Notes: generated from the sequence alone by a model not told the origin. DNA of 64,000 nt from Planotetraspora sp. A-T 1434 (GCF_025420585.1 NZ_JAOEGB010000017.1:1-64000); one strand, 5' to 3'; shown: positions 24,604-33,638, numbered from the stretch's first letter. Translations and numbers: made by a program.

Positions 24604-25056
24604 ATGACTGAACGGCTCGACGATCGCGCCATGCTCGAAATCGCCCTTGAGGAGGCGAGGAAGGGATACGCCGAGGGCGGCATACCGATCGGGGCGGCGC
24701 TGTTCGGCGCCGACGGGCGGTTGCTCGGGCGGGGTCACAACCGGCGGGTCCAGGACGGCGACCCCTCCGTCCACGGCGAGACGGCGGCCTTCAGGAACGC
24801 GGGCCGCCAGCGGAGCTACCGCGGCACGACCATGGTCACGACGCTGTCGCCGTGCTGGTACTGCAGCGGCCTGATCCGCCAGTTCAGCATCTCCCGCCTG
24901 GTCGTCGGCGAGTGCCGCACGTTCATGGGCCGGCACGAGTGGCTGGCCGACGCCGGCGTCGAGGTCCACGTCCTCGACTCCGGCGAGTGCGCCGAGCTGA
25001 TGACCGAGTTCATCGCGGCCCGTCCCGAGCTGTGGAACGAGGACATCGGGTCATAG
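24604..25056 (+). CDS. Cytosine deaminase, yeast Fcy1-like
   Basis: Zinc deaminase of 150 aa, CDA superfamily. Zn and catalytic residues are in 'VHGETAAF' (His and Glu) and 'TLSPCWYCSGLIRQF' (two Cys). The C-terminus 'FIAARPELWNEDIGS' closely resembles the ending of yeast cytosine deaminase, pointing to cytosine to uracil deamination and away from a cytidine or tRNA substrate. It is the first gene of a three-gene nucleobase cluster with a dioxygenase and an NCS1 permease. The 136-bp upstream spacer holds small GC palindromes but no recognised riboswitch. Confidence 0.85.
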   Translation: MTERLDDRAMLEIALEEARKGYAEGGIPIGAALFGADGRLLGRGHNRRVQDGDPSVHGETAAFRNAGRQRSYRGTTMVTTLSPCWYCSGLIRQFSISRLVVGECRTFMGRHEWLADAGVEVHVLDSGECAELMTEFIAARPELWNEDIGS

Positions 25057-25077
25057 GCACCACCCAGGGAGCGAGTA

Positions 25078-26073
25078 ATGAGCCCACCCAGCCCATCGAG
25101 CCCAGCCACCCCGTCGAGCCCGCCATCCGGCAGTGTTCCCACCATCGATCTGACGCCCTGGTTCCATGGCGACGACACGGACAGGCGAAGGGTCGCGCAG
25201 CAGGTGGACGCCGCGCTCAGCGCCGTCGGGTTCCTGCTCGTGACCGGCCATGGCGTCCCGGCCGACTTGCGCGCCGACGTCCGGGCCGCCGCGAAGCGGT
25301 TCTTCGCCCTGCCGTACCAGACGAAGGAGCGGTACGCCGCCACGGTGGGCGAGCGGGGATGGCTGCCGCCGGGGGTGGAGGCCAACGGCTACGCCGAGGG
25401 GACGCCCACGCCGCCCGACCTCAAGGAGACCTTCGCCGTCGGGGCCGACCAGCCGCTCGGGGTCCCGTCCCTGGACGACGTCTGGTTCCTGAGCAACGTC
25501 TACCCGGCCGAGGTGCCCGAGCTCGAACCGCTGCTGGTCGGCTACCTGGAGCGGATGCGGACGCTCGCGGACGAGCTGCTGGTGATCTGCGCCGCCGCGC
25601 TCGGCCTGGCCGACGACTTCTTCACCTCTCGGGCGGGGCACCCGTCGTACACCATGAACATCAACTGGTATCCGCCGCTGTCGCACGTCGGCGAGCCGGA
25701 GCCGGGGCAGTTCCGGATCGGCCCGCACACCGACTTCGGCACGGTGACGATCCTCGACCGCCAGCCCGGCGTCGGCGGCCTGCAGGTCTACGTGGACGGC
25801 GAATGGGTGAACGCGCCCTACGCGGAGGACTCGTTCACCATCAACATCGGCGACCTGCTGGCCCGATGGACCGGCGACCGCTGGTGCTCCAACCGGCACC
25901 GCGTTCTGCCGCCTGACGCCGGCGCCCCGGACGAGGAGCTCGTGTCGCTCATCTTCTTCTACGAGTGCGACCCGGACGCGAGCGTGGAGTCGCTTCCGGT
26001 CGGCACCGCGACCTACCCGCCCGTGCGGGCGTCCGACTATCTGCTCGAGAAGCTGAGGGCGATCACCGTATGA
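25078..26073 (+). CDS. 2-oxoglutarate/Fe(II) dioxygenase, IPNS-like
   Basis: Soluble oxygenase of 331 aa, isopenicillin-N-synthase-like fold. An N-terminal DIOX_N-type region ('VGFLLVTGHGVPADLRADVR') precedes the jelly roll with iron ligands His217, Asp219 ('GPHTDFGTVTIL') and His274 ('SNRHRVLPP'). It is sandwiched between a cytosine deaminase and an NCS1 nucleobase permease, with the permease start overlapping its stop by 4 bp. The natural hypothesis is oxidation of a pyrimidine or purine base, by analogy with fungal thymine-7-hydroxylase, which belongs to the same fold family. Substrate not proven. Confidence 0.85.
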   Translation: MSPPSPSSPATPSSPPSGSVPTIDLTPWFHGDDTDRRRVAQQVDAALSAVGFLLVTGHGVPADLRADVRAAAKRFFALPYQTKERYAATVGERGWLPPGVEANGYAEGTPTPPDLKETFAVGADQPLGVPSLDDVWFLSNVYPAEVPELEPLLVGYLERMRTLADELLVICAAALGLADDFFTSRAGHPSYTMNINWYPPLSHVGEPEPGQFRIGPHTDFGTVTILDRQPGVGGLQVYVDGEWVNAPYAEDSFTINIGDLLARWTGDRWCSNRHRVLPPDAGAPDEELVSLIFFYECDPDASVESLPVGTATYPPVRASDYLLEKLRAITV

Positions 26074-27467
26074 CCATCACGGATCGAGCCGTACGGGAGG
26101 GCGAGTACGGCGACAGGGTGGCCGCGGTCGAGCCCGGCGGCGTGGAGTTCATCCCCCTCTCGGAGCGGCACGGCAGGCCGCTCCAACTGCTGTGGACCTG
26201 GATGTCGCCCAACCTGGAGTTCGCCACGGTCTTCCTGGGCGTGCTCGCGGTGGCGGCATTCGGGCTGAGCTTCTGGCAGGCCGTCCTGGCCGTCGTGGCC
26301 GGGACGGGCCTGGGCGCGGTCGCCCACGGCCTGCTCTCCGCCCGGGGGCCGTCCGCCGGCGTCCCGCAGATGGTGCTCGGGCGGGCGCCCTTCGGCTACT
26401 GGGGCAACGTGCTGCCGTCCGCGTTCAACTCGGTGGCGGCGGGCATCGGCTGGTTCGCGGTGAACAGCGTGAGTGGCGCGCTGGCCCTCAACACGCTGAC
26501 CGGGATGCCGACCTGGCTGTGCCTTGTCATCGTGGTCGCCGCCATGGTGGCGCTCGGGTTCTTCGGGCACAACCTGGTCCAGGCGTTCGAGCGATACGCG
26601 TTCCCGGTCCTCGCCGTGATCTTCGCGGTGGCCTCGGTCGTCATCCTGTCGAAGGCGCACCCGGGCCACCCGGGCCACCCCGGCAATGGGGGAGCGCTCG
26701 GCGGCTTCCTGCTGGCCGTCGGGGCCTCGTTCGGGTACGCGGCCGGCTGGAACCCCTACGCCGCCGACTACACCCGCTACCTTCCGGCGGACTCCAGCAA
26801 GCGGGCGGTCGGCCTGTCGGCGGGGCTGGGGGTGTTCGTCTCCTGCACGGTCCTGGAGGTCGTGGGGGCAGCGTCCGCGACCATCGGCGGTGACGCCCTC
26901 GGGCAGCCCACCACGGCCTTCACCGGGCACCTGCCCGGCCTGGTGGCGAACCTGACCCTGCTCGCCATCGCCCTCGGCGCCATCTCGGCCAACGCGCTCA
27001 ACGTCTACTCGGGGGCGATGTCCCTGCTCGCCCTCGGCGTACGGCTGCCGCTCCGGATGCGCCGGGCGCTCGTCGCGCTCGCCTGCGGCGTGGCCGGATT
27101 CCTCGTGGCGCTGTCGGGTCTGGAGGACGCCGGGCACAAGTATGAGGCGTTCCTGCTGGTCATCGCGTACTGGATCGGCCCGTGGCTGGGGGTCGTGCTC
27201 ACGGACTGGTACCTGCGCCGGAACGAGGACGTCCAGCCGCTCCTGTTCGACCGGCGGCACACCAACTGGGCCGGCCCCATCGCGATGATCGCCGGAGTGG
27301 TGCTGTCGGTGTGGCTGTTCTCCAACCAGGAGCGGTACGTCGGCCTGGTGCCCGACCGGGTTCCCGAGGTCGGCGACATCGCGTTCGAGGTCGGGTTCCT
27401 CGTCTCCGCCGTCGTCTACATGGTGCTGAGGCCGAGGAGGGCGCACATCTCGCCGATCTCGTTGTGA
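26070..27467 (+). CDS. NCS1-family nucleobase permease
   Basis: Nucleobase:cation symporter-1 transporter of 465 aa with about 12 TM segments. Family features: 'LWTWMSPNLEFATVFLGVLA' (TM1), 'GRAPFGYWGNVLPSAFNSVA' (TM3 region), 'GWNPYAADYTRYLP' (the hallmark of NCS1), and 'GAISANALNVYSGAMSLLAL'. ATG 26070 overlaps the dioxygenase stop (ATGA); the frame open from 25965 is upstream shadow. It probably imports cytosine or a related base for the two upstream enzymes. Confidence 0.9.
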   Translation: MTITDRAVREGEYGDRVAAVEPGGVEFIPLSERHGRPLQLLWTWMSPNLEFATVFLGVLAVAAFGLSFWQAVLAVVAGTGLGAVAHGLLSARGPSAGVPQMVLGRAPFGYWGNVLPSAFNSVAAGIGWFAVNSVSGALALNTLTGMPTWLCLVIVVAAMVALGFFGHNLVQAFERYAFPVLAVIFAVASVVILSKAHPGHPGHPGNGGALGGFLLAVGASFGYAAGWNPYAADYTRYLPADSSKRAVGLSAGLGVFVSCTVLEVVGAASATIGGDALGQPTTAFTGHLPGLVANLTLLAIALGAISANALNVYSGAMSLLALGVRLPLRMRRALVALACGVAGFLVALSGLEDAGHKYEAFLLVIAYWIGPWLGVVLTDWYLRRNEDVQPLLFDRRHTNWAGPIAMIAGVVLSVWLFSNQERYVGLVPDRVPEVGDIAFEVGFLVSAVVYMVLRPRRAHISPISL

Positions 27468-27511
27468 AGAGGGCCTTGACGAGATCACGGGCCCGAAATA
27501 GCGTCTGCGGT

Positions 27512-27528
27512 GTTTCTCTACATGGAAC
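27512..27528. promoter_or_regulatory. KdgR-like operator before the beta-helix enzyme
   Basis: GTTTCTCTACATGGAAC lies 33 bp before the start of the Tat-exported beta-helix gene. It differs from the inverted form of the kduI site (GTTTCGCTACATGAAAC) at only two positions. Confidence 0.65.
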
Positions 27529-27561
27529 AACATTCGGCCTTATGAAATGGAGAAGCCGCTC

Positions 27562-29232
27562 ATGGCCGCAGACTCCTTCGATCGCCGCAGTTTCCTCCGG
27601 GCCGCCGCCATCGGCGCCGCCTCCGTCCCGTTCGTCGGAGGCTTCCCCGGCAGGGCCTACGCGAGCACGGACACGTCCCCGCTCTGGGCGGAGTTCCTCC
27701 GGACGCCCTTCACTCATCCGCAGATCCCCAACGTCGCCTGGGCGGGCTACCGCGGGGGAGAGAAGCATCCGCACCCGCCGGTCCGGGCGAACGTTCTCCA
27801 CTACGGAGCGGCCAACGACGGCTCGGCGGACGCCGCCCCGGCCATCAACCGGGCCATCGAGGACGTCGGCCGCCGTGGCGGGGGCACCGTCCTCCTGCCG
27901 GCCGGCGTCTACCGCACCGACGACGTGATCCTCGTCGGGTACGACGGCGTCGTCCTGCGCGGTGACGGAAGCGCGGAGACGATCATTCAGCCGACCTGGC
28001 ACCTCGAGGACGTGATCGGCGTCCACCGCAGCCGGTTCGGCCCGATCACCCGTGACGACTCCGCCTGGAGCTGGACCGGCGGCCTGGTCTGGGTCAGTCA
28101 CCGGGACCGCTACCACGCGCTCGTGGACGAGATCCGGGCGACGATGCGCGCTCCCGAGATCTGGACCGGGGACGAGACCCTCGCGACGGTCACCACCACC
28201 GCCTCACGCGGCGACTTCACCGTGACGGTGGACGACCCGGGCCATCTCGAACCCGGAATGCGGGTCCTGCTGAAGATCGACGACGACGACCAGTACGGCC
28301 TGCTCAAGCACATGTGCGGTGACATCCCCGGAACGGCGAGCTACGTCTGGACCGACAAGACCAAACTGGTCTCCTACCGGCCCTACGTCTGGCCCGTGCT
28401 CATCACCGGCATCGACGGCAACAGGATCGAGCTCGAACAGCCACTGCCGCTGGACATCCGGGCCGGCTGGCGGACCCGGCTCACCACGACCGGACCGGTG
28501 ATCTACGAGGCCGGCGTCGCGGGGATCACCATCCGGCTGCCGCTCGTCCCCCAGCAGAAACACCTCAAGGACAAGGGGTTCAACGGCCTGCTGTTCCAGT
28601 GCGCGTGGAACTGCTGGGCCGACGACGTGGTCGTGGAGAACAGCGACAACGGGATCATCCTCACGTGCGCCAAGAACACGACCGTGCGCGGCACACGGGT
28701 CGGCGGGCGGATGCGCCATCATTCCCACGCCTGCCGGGAGCAGTCTCATGACAACCTCTTCGAGGACTTCGCCCTCGACGAGGCCACCGTGCCCCTCGCC
28801 CCGGGCGCCAATCACCACGGCATCAACGTCGAGGGCCTGTCCAGCGGAAACGTCTGGTCGAACGGCCGCATGGACAACGGGACGTTCGACTCCCACCGCG
28901 GCCTGCCGTTCGGCAACGTGCGTACGCAGGTCGTCATCGACAACGACGGGGCCCACGGCGGCAGCGCCGACGCGGGACCGTTGTACGGCGCCCGGTTCGC
29001 GCACTGGAACGTCACCGTGGTCAACCAGCGGGCCGGATGCGTGAAGATCGACGGGGTCGCGCCGTGCTCGGCGACCGTCGGCATCTCCGAGGTCCGCGAC
29101 TTCGGCCAGATCGACAAGCCGGACTTCGCCGGACCGCTCAACAGCCGGCTGGAGAGCTACGGCGACACCTCCGTGGTGCCGCCCAACCTCTACGACGCCC
29201 AGCGCAAGGCCCGCCGGAAGGGCTGGCGCTGA
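27562..29232 (+). CDS. Tat-exported right-handed beta-helix enzyme (pectate-lyase-superfamily type)
   Basis: Secreted protein of 556 aa. The N-terminus has a twin-arginine signal ('DRRSFLRAAAIGAASVP', then 'GRAYAS' at a likely cleavage site), implying folding or cofactor loading before export. A Pectate_lyase_3-like domain follows: 'NVLHYGAANDGSADAAPAIN', 'GGTVLLPAGVYRTDDVIL', 'LRGDGSAETII', then repetitive beta-helix coils ('FNGLLFQCAWNCWADDVVVE', 'NSDNGIILTCAKNTTVRGT', 'HGINVEGLSSGNVWSNGRMD'). Start: ATG 27562 has GGAGAAG six bases upstream and is preferred to ATG 27547. The kdu operator before it suggests it releases uronate products from a polysaccharide. Lyase or hydrolase cannot be decided. 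Confidence 0.8.
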   Translation: MAADSFDRRSFLRAAAIGAASVPFVGGFPGRAYASTDTSPLWAEFLRTPFTHPQIPNVAWAGYRGGEKHPHPPVRANVLHYGAANDGSADAAPAINRAIEDVGRRGGGTVLLPAGVYRTDDVILVGYDGVVLRGDGSAETIIQPTWHLEDVIGVHRSRFGPITRDDSAWSWTGGLVWVSHRDRYHALVDEIRATMRAPEIWTGDETLATVTTTASRGDFTVTVDDPGHLEPGMRVLLKIDDDDQYGLLKHMCGDIPGTASYVWTDKTKLVSYRPYVWPVLITGIDGNRIELEQPLPLDIRAGWRTRLTTTGPVIYEAGVAGITIRLPLVPQQKHLKDKGFNGLLFQCAWNCWADDVVVENSDNGIILTCAKNTTVRGTRVGGRMRHHSHACREQSHDNLFEDFALDEATVPLAPGANHHGINVEGLSSGNVWSNGRMDNGTFDSHRGLPFGNVRTQVVIDNDGAHGGSADAGPLYGARFAHWNVTVVNQRAGCVKIDGVAPCSATVGISEVRDFGQIDKPDFAGPLNSRLESYGDTSVVPPNLYDAQRKARRKGWR

Positions 29233-29238
29233 TCGCGA

Positions 29239-30165
29239 CTATATGGCGCTGAGACCGAGGTGGGCGCAGATCTCCGCCGGGGTGGCGACGCGGCCCGTCC
29301 CGCCCCGGCCCTGAAGGGAGATCGAGGCGGCGGCCGTGCCGGCCCGGACGGCCTGGAGCAGGTCCCCGTCGCGGGCCAGCCATCCGGCGAGCGTGCCGGC
29401 GAAGGCGTCCCCTGCTCCGGTCTGGTCGACGATGTCCTTGGCCGGGATCGCGGGGACCGGTTGGGGCGTGCTGTCCCCCGTTGCGAGCAGCACGCCCTCC
29501 GGTCCCCGCGTCACCGCGACCGCCCGCGCCCCCAGATCCAGGCAGGCGCGGATGACCTGCTCGGGATCGTCGGTGCCGAACAGGGGTCCGCTGTCCCCGG
29601 GGCACGAGGGAACGATCAGGGCCGCGTGCGGCGCCACCGCCTCCAGGACGGCGCGCGCGGCCTCGGGAGTGGTCAGCCGGGAGCGGAAGTTCGGGTCGTA
29701 GACGACCTTCCCGGTGGCCGCCTTCGCCGCGTGCCGTACGGCTTCCGCGCACGACTCGGAGAGGGCGGCCGTGATGCCGGACAGCAGGACGACGCCGGCC
29801 TCGGAGATGGGGGAGCGGTCGACGTCGGCCGGGCCCATGCGGGAGGCGGCGCTTCCCGCGCGCATGTAGGCGAACGCCCGCTGGCCCGAGGGATCGGCGC
29901 CCACGGCGTAGGCCCCGGTGGACCCCTCGCCTCTGGTCATCCAGCCGGTCCGCACGCCGCGGGCGGCGGCGAACCGGATCAGGCGCTCCCCGAACTCGTC
30001 GGCCCCCACGCGGGTCACCAGGGCGACGCGGGCGCCCGCCGCGGCGGCGGCGACGGACGCGTTGAGCGCGTCGCCGGAGAACGAGAGGTCGAAGACGTCC
30101 GCCACGTCGAGGGCCGCCGCCGCTGAGAACTCCACCAGAGGCTCACCCATCACCACGACGTCCAC
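29239..30165 (-). CDS. kdgK: 2-keto-3-deoxygluconate kinase (PfkB/ribokinase family)
   Basis: Phosphorylates KDG to KDPG for aldolase cleavage; 308 aa. PfkB features: 'GEPLVEFSAAAALDVADVFD' at the N-terminus, 'SFSGDALNASVAAAAAGARV', 'KVVYDPNFRSRL' and the catalytic 'VDQTGAGDAFAGTLAGW' (GAGD). Start: GTG 30165 is chosen because AAGGAG sits six bases before it. ATG 30186 lacks a Shine-Dalgarno and would leave the operator at 30193-30209 almost touching the start codon. It is convergent with the beta-helix gene, 6 bp apart. It completes the kduI-kduD route. Confidence 0.88.
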   Translation of the reverse strand: MDVVVMGEPLVEFSAAAALDVADVFDLSFSGDALNASVAAAAAGARVALVTRVGADEFGERLIRFAAARGVRTGWMTRGEGSTGAYAVGADPSGQRAFAYMRAGSAASRMGPADVDRSPISEAGVVLLSGITAALSESCAEAVRHAAKAATGKVVYDPNFRSRLTTPEAARAVLEAVAPHAALIVPSCPGDSGPLFGTDDPEQVIRACLDLGARAVAVTRGPEGVLLATGDSTPQPVPAIPAKDIVDQTGAGDAFAGTLAGWLARDGDLLQAVRAGTAAASISLQGRGGTGRVATPAEICAHLGLSAI

Positions 30166-30192
30166 GACCCGCTCCTTGCTCTTCATGTAGGC

Positions 30193-30209
30193 GTTCCATG
30201 TAATGAAAT
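30193..30209. promoter_or_regulatory. KdgR-like operator before kdgK
   Basis: GTTCCATGTAATGAAAT, about 28 bp upstream of the GTG start of the kinase gene (leftward). It matches 13 of 17 positions of the kduI site, including ATGTA and both half-site cores. Confidence 0.55.
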
Positions 30210-30300
30210 ATCGTCACGCTGTATGCAACAACGAGTGTAGAGGCACCGGCTTCGGCGAGTCTTCCCGATATCTCCCGGCCTCCCAGGTACCTTCGGCATC

Positions 30301-32814
30301 ATGGCCACCCGTACGTCCGGACCCGGTTCAGGGAAGCGCCCGACTCCAGGGAAGCGCCCGGCGCCGCGCACCACCAAGCGCCCCGCGGCCCGAGGCAGGG
30401 GCGCCACCCGGCCGGCGCCGAAGCGGCCGGTGGCGACCGGCCAGGACCCGATCAGCTGGGTCTTCCTGATGATCGGCAAGCTCGTCATCGGCCTGTGGTT
30501 GCTGCTCGCCCACGGTATGGGAGCGGCGGCCCGGGCCCTCGGGCAGGGGGCCCGCGACCTCGACCCGGTGCACCGTCGTGACGGAGCGGGCCTCGCCGTG
30601 CTGGCGGGCGCGATCGTGCTGGCGACGATGACCTGGCGGGACACCAAGACCGGCGTCGCGCAGGTGGTCGACGCGGTCGTGCGCGGCACGGTCGGGTCGC
30701 TGACCTGGTGCGTTCCCGTCCTGCTCGCGCTGCTCGCCTGGAGGCTCCTGCGCCACCCGGACCAGAACGCCGAGACCGGCCGGATGGGGATCGGCTGGAC
30801 GGCGCTGCTCGTCGGCATCCTCGGCATCGTCCACGTGGCGCACGGCACGCCTTACCCGTCGGGCGGGGCGAACGACGGCATGGACAAGGTGTCGGCGGCC
30901 GGCGGCATGCTCGGCTTCATCGTGTCGGCTCCGCCGTCGAGCATCCTGCCCGCCTTCATCACGATCCCCTTGCTGCTCCTGCTCTCCGGGTTCGGCGTGC
31001 TGGTGATCACGGCGACCCCGGTCCATCGGATCCCGGAGCGGCTGGCCGAGATCCAGCACATGCTGTTCCACCAGGAGGGCGGCGAGCCGAAGCCGGCGGG
31101 CACGCCGAAGAAGCGGTCGAAGAAGCCGGCGGGAGACGGCAAGCGCGAGGTCGGCGACCACGTCAAGCCCTACGACACTCCGGTGCTCAAGGAGCACTCG
31201 CCCGAGATCGTCCCCGGCCTGTCCGACGACGACCCCCTGCCGGACTCGCCGGACCTGCCGGAGCCGGAGGAGGCGAAGGCCCCGCCCCAGCCGCCGCTGC
31301 CGACCCCCGCGCCGCGCAAGGTCGAGCAGCTCGTGCTGTCCCCGCAGGCCGGGCCGTACACGCTGCCGGACGCGAAGCTGCTGCGGGCCGGCACGGCGCC
31401 CAAGCCGCAGACCAAGGCCAACACGGTCGTCGTGAACGCGCTGACCAGCGTGCTGGAGCAGTTCGGCATCGACGCCCAGGTGATCGGCTTCACCCGTGGC
31501 CCCACGGTCACCCGTTACGAGATCGAACTGGGCCCGGCGGTCAAGGTGGAGAAGGTCACGGCTCTCACCAAGAACATCGCTTATGCCGTTAAATCCGCTG
31601 ACGTCCGGATCTTGTCGCCAATTCCCGGTAAGTCGGCGATCGGGGTGGAGATCCCGAACACGGACAAGGACCTCGTCTCGCTGGGCGACGTGCTGCGCTC
31701 CCAGGTGGCGCAGGCCGACCACCACCCGATGATCGTGGGCCTGGGCAAGGACGTCGAGGGCCGCACCATCGTGGCCAACCTCGCCAAGATGCCGCACATC
31801 CTCATCGCGGGCGCGACCGGCGCGGGCAAGTCGACCTGCATCAACGGGCTGATCTCGTCGATTCTCATGCGGGCCACGCCCGACGAGGTCCGGATGGTGC
31901 TCGTCGACCCCAAGCGGGTCGAGCTCAACACCTACGAGGGCATCCCCCACCTCATCACGCCGATCATCACCAATCCTAAGAAGGCCGCCGAGGCCCTCGA
32001 ATGGGTCGTGGGCGAGATGGACCGGCGGTACGACGACCTGGCGGCCAGCGGCTTCCGCCACGTGGACGACTTCAACAAGGCCGTCCGGGCGGGCAAGCTC
32101 GTGCCACCGCCGGGCAGCGAGCGGGTCTACCAGCCCTACCCCTATCTGCTCGTGATCGTCGACGAGCTGGCCGACCTCATGATGGTCGCCCCCCGCGACG
32201 TCGAGGACTCGATCGTCCGCATCACCCAGCTCGCCCGCGCCGCCGGCATCCACCTGGTGATCGCGACGCAGCGGCCGTCCGTCGACGTCGTCACCGGCCT
32301 GATCAAGGCCAACGTGCCGTCCCGGCTGGCCTTCGCCACCTCGTCCCTGGCCGACTCCCGGGTCATCCTCGACCAGCCGGGGGCGGAGAAACTGGTCGGC
32401 CAGGGTGACGCGCTGTTCCTGCCGATGGGCGCGAGCAAGCCGATGCGCCTGCAGAACGCGTTCGTCTCGGAGAAGGAGATCGCCGACGTCGTCGCCCACT
32501 GCAAGGCGCAGATGCAGGTGGAGTACCGCGACGACGTGGCCGCCCCGGCCGCCGCGAAGAGGGAGATCGACGAGGAGATCGGGGACGACCTCGACCTGCT
32601 GGTGCAGGCGGCCGAGCTGATCGTGTCGACGCAGTTCGGCTCGACCTCGATGCTCCAGCGCAAGCTCCGGGTCGGCTTCGCCAAGGCAGGGCGGCTGATG
32701 GACCTGCTGGAGAGCCGGAACGTCGTGGGGCCGAGCGAGGGCTCCAAGGCGCGCGAGGTGCTGGTCAAGCCCGACGATCTCCCAGGGCTATTGGCGGATT
32801 TGCGCGGTCAGTAG
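30301..32814 (+). CDS. ftsK: DNA translocase FtsK/SpoIIIE
   Basis: Septal dsDNA pump for chromosome segregation; 837 aa. A basic Pro/Arg-rich N-terminus (about 1-45) precedes four hydrophobic TM segments (about 50-245: 'WVFLMIGKLVIGLWLLLAHG', 'LAVLAGAIVLATMTW', 'GWTALLVGILGIVHV', 'FITIPLLLLLSGFGVLVI'). A Pro/Glu-rich linker leads to the motor domain with Walker A 'GATGAGKSTCING' near residue 505, Walker B 'LLVIVDELADLMM', and the C-terminal gamma winged helix ('VSTQFGSTSMLQRKLRVG'). Start ATG 30301. The following RodZ-like, rimO, pgsA, cinA and clgR genes are in the usual actinobacterial order. Confidence 0.96.
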   Translation: MATRTSGPGSGKRPTPGKRPAPRTTKRPAARGRGATRPAPKRPVATGQDPISWVFLMIGKLVIGLWLLLAHGMGAAARALGQGARDLDPVHRRDGAGLAVLAGAIVLATMTWRDTKTGVAQVVDAVVRGTVGSLTWCVPVLLALLAWRLLRHPDQNAETGRMGIGWTALLVGILGIVHVAHGTPYPSGGANDGMDKVSAAGGMLGFIVSAPPSSILPAFITIPLLLLLSGFGVLVITATPVHRIPERLAEIQHMLFHQEGGEPKPAGTPKKRSKKPAGDGKREVGDHVKPYDTPVLKEHSPEIVPGLSDDDPLPDSPDLPEPEEAKAPPQPPLPTPAPRKVEQLVLSPQAGPYTLPDAKLLRAGTAPKPQTKANTVVVNALTSVLEQFGIDAQVIGFTRGPTVTRYEIELGPAVKVEKVTALTKNIAYAVKSADVRILSPIPGKSAIGVEIPNTDKDLVSLGDVLRSQVAQADHHPMIVGLGKDVEGRTIVANLAKMPHILIAGATGAGKSTCINGLISSILMRATPDEVRMVLVDPKRVELNTYEGIPHLITPIITNPKKAAEALEWVVGEMDRRYDDLAASGFRHVDDFNKAVRAGKLVPPPGSERVYQPYPYLLVIVDELADLMMVAPRDVEDSIVRITQLARAAGIHLVIATQRPSVDVVTGLIKANVPSRLAFATSSLADSRVILDQPGAEKLVGQGDALFLPMGASKPMRLQNAFVSEKEIADVVAHCKAQMQVEYRDDVAAPAAAKREIDEEIGDDLDLLVQAAELIVSTQFGSTSMLQRKLRVGFAKAGRLMDLLESRNVVGPSEGSKAREVLVKPDDLPGLLADLRGQ

Positions 32815-32829
32815 ACCCCCAAGGCACGG

Positions 32830-32868
32830 TGCGTAGTCAACTACTGATTGAATGTGACTAACTACGCA
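32830..32868. repeat. Nested inverted repeats between ftsK and the RodZ-like gene
   Basis: TGCGTAGT (32830-32837) pairs with ACTACGCA (32861-32868). Inside it GTAGTCAACTAC is a near-palindrome and GTCAACTA/TGACTAAC form another partial pair. It is the only AT-rich patch in this gap and lies 41 bp before the RodZ-like start. It could be an operator or a weak terminator. Confidence 0.5.
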
Positions 32869-32909
32869 ACGTGGGACGAGCGCAGGCTCGGGCAGGGGGG
32901 CGTGACCAT

Positions 32910-33638
32910 ATGAGCGTTGGCGCTGCTTTGTCGGAAGCGCGGCAGCAGGCGAGGCTGACGGTCAGTCAGCTGAGCAGCCGCACGCACATCCGTGAAGCGA
33001 TCATCGACGGGATCGAGCGCGACGACTTCTCCGCCTGCGGCGGCGACTTCTACGCGCGCGGCCACATCCGTGCCATCGCGTCCTACCTCGGGCTGGAGCC
33101 CGAGGACATCATCCGGGAGTACGACGAGGTCCACGGCGGTGCTCCACCGCCGGTGAGGGCGGCCACCGTGTTCAAGGTGGACGACGCCCACCGGGGCAAC
33201 CACATGCGCCGCGTTCCGGGCTGGACGGTGGCCGTGGCGGTCGCGCTGGCCGTCATCGTGGTCTTCGTGCTCGTCCGGCTCCTCAGCGGGTCAGGCGGGA
33301 AGGGCCAGGCTGCCGAGCTGCGGATCTCCGCGCCGGAGGCGGCGGCGCAGCACGCCAGGGCGCCGGCCCCGGCCGCCCGGGAGCGCGTCGTGCTCAAGGT
33401 CTTCGCGGTCAAGCCGACCTGGATCAACGTCAAGGACGCCAAGGGCCACCGGCTCTTCCAGGGCGCTCTGCAGCAGGGGAAGAGCTCCACATGGTCGGCC
33501 GAGGACCGGCTGCGGGTCACCATCGGCGACGCGGGAGCGGTGCGGCTGGAGGTCAACGGGAAGGACGTCGGAACTCTGGGCAAAGACGGCCAAACGGTGA
33601 AGCGCTCGTTCGGGGCGGGCATCCCGAGTGCCCGATAG
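32910..33638 (+). CDS. RodZ-like membrane protein with HTH and DUF4115 domains
   Basis: Membrane protein of 242 aa. The N-terminal HTH_25/XRE-like domain ('[20 protein letters not shown] ... [20 protein letters not shown]') is followed by one TM helix near residue 100-120 ('[20 protein letters not shown]'). A periplasmic DUF4115 domain ('[20 protein letters not shown]', '[19 protein letters not shown]') ends the protein. In rod-shaped bacteria RodZ organises MreB; the actinobacterial role is less clear. ATG 32910 follows an AGGGGGG string; the frame open from 32871 gives no better start. Confidence 0.85.
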   Translation: MSVGAALSEARQQARLTVSQLSSRTHIREAIIDGIERDDFSACGGDFYARGHIRAIASYLGLEPEDIIREYDEVHGGAPPPVRAATVFKVDDAHRGNHMRRVPGWTVAVAVALAVIVVFVLVRLLSGSGGKGQAAELRISAPEAAAQHARAPAPAARERVVLKVFAVKPTWINVKDAKGHRLFQGALQQGKSSTWSAEDRLRVTIGDAGAVRLEVNGKDVGTLGKDGQTVKRSFGAGIPSAR

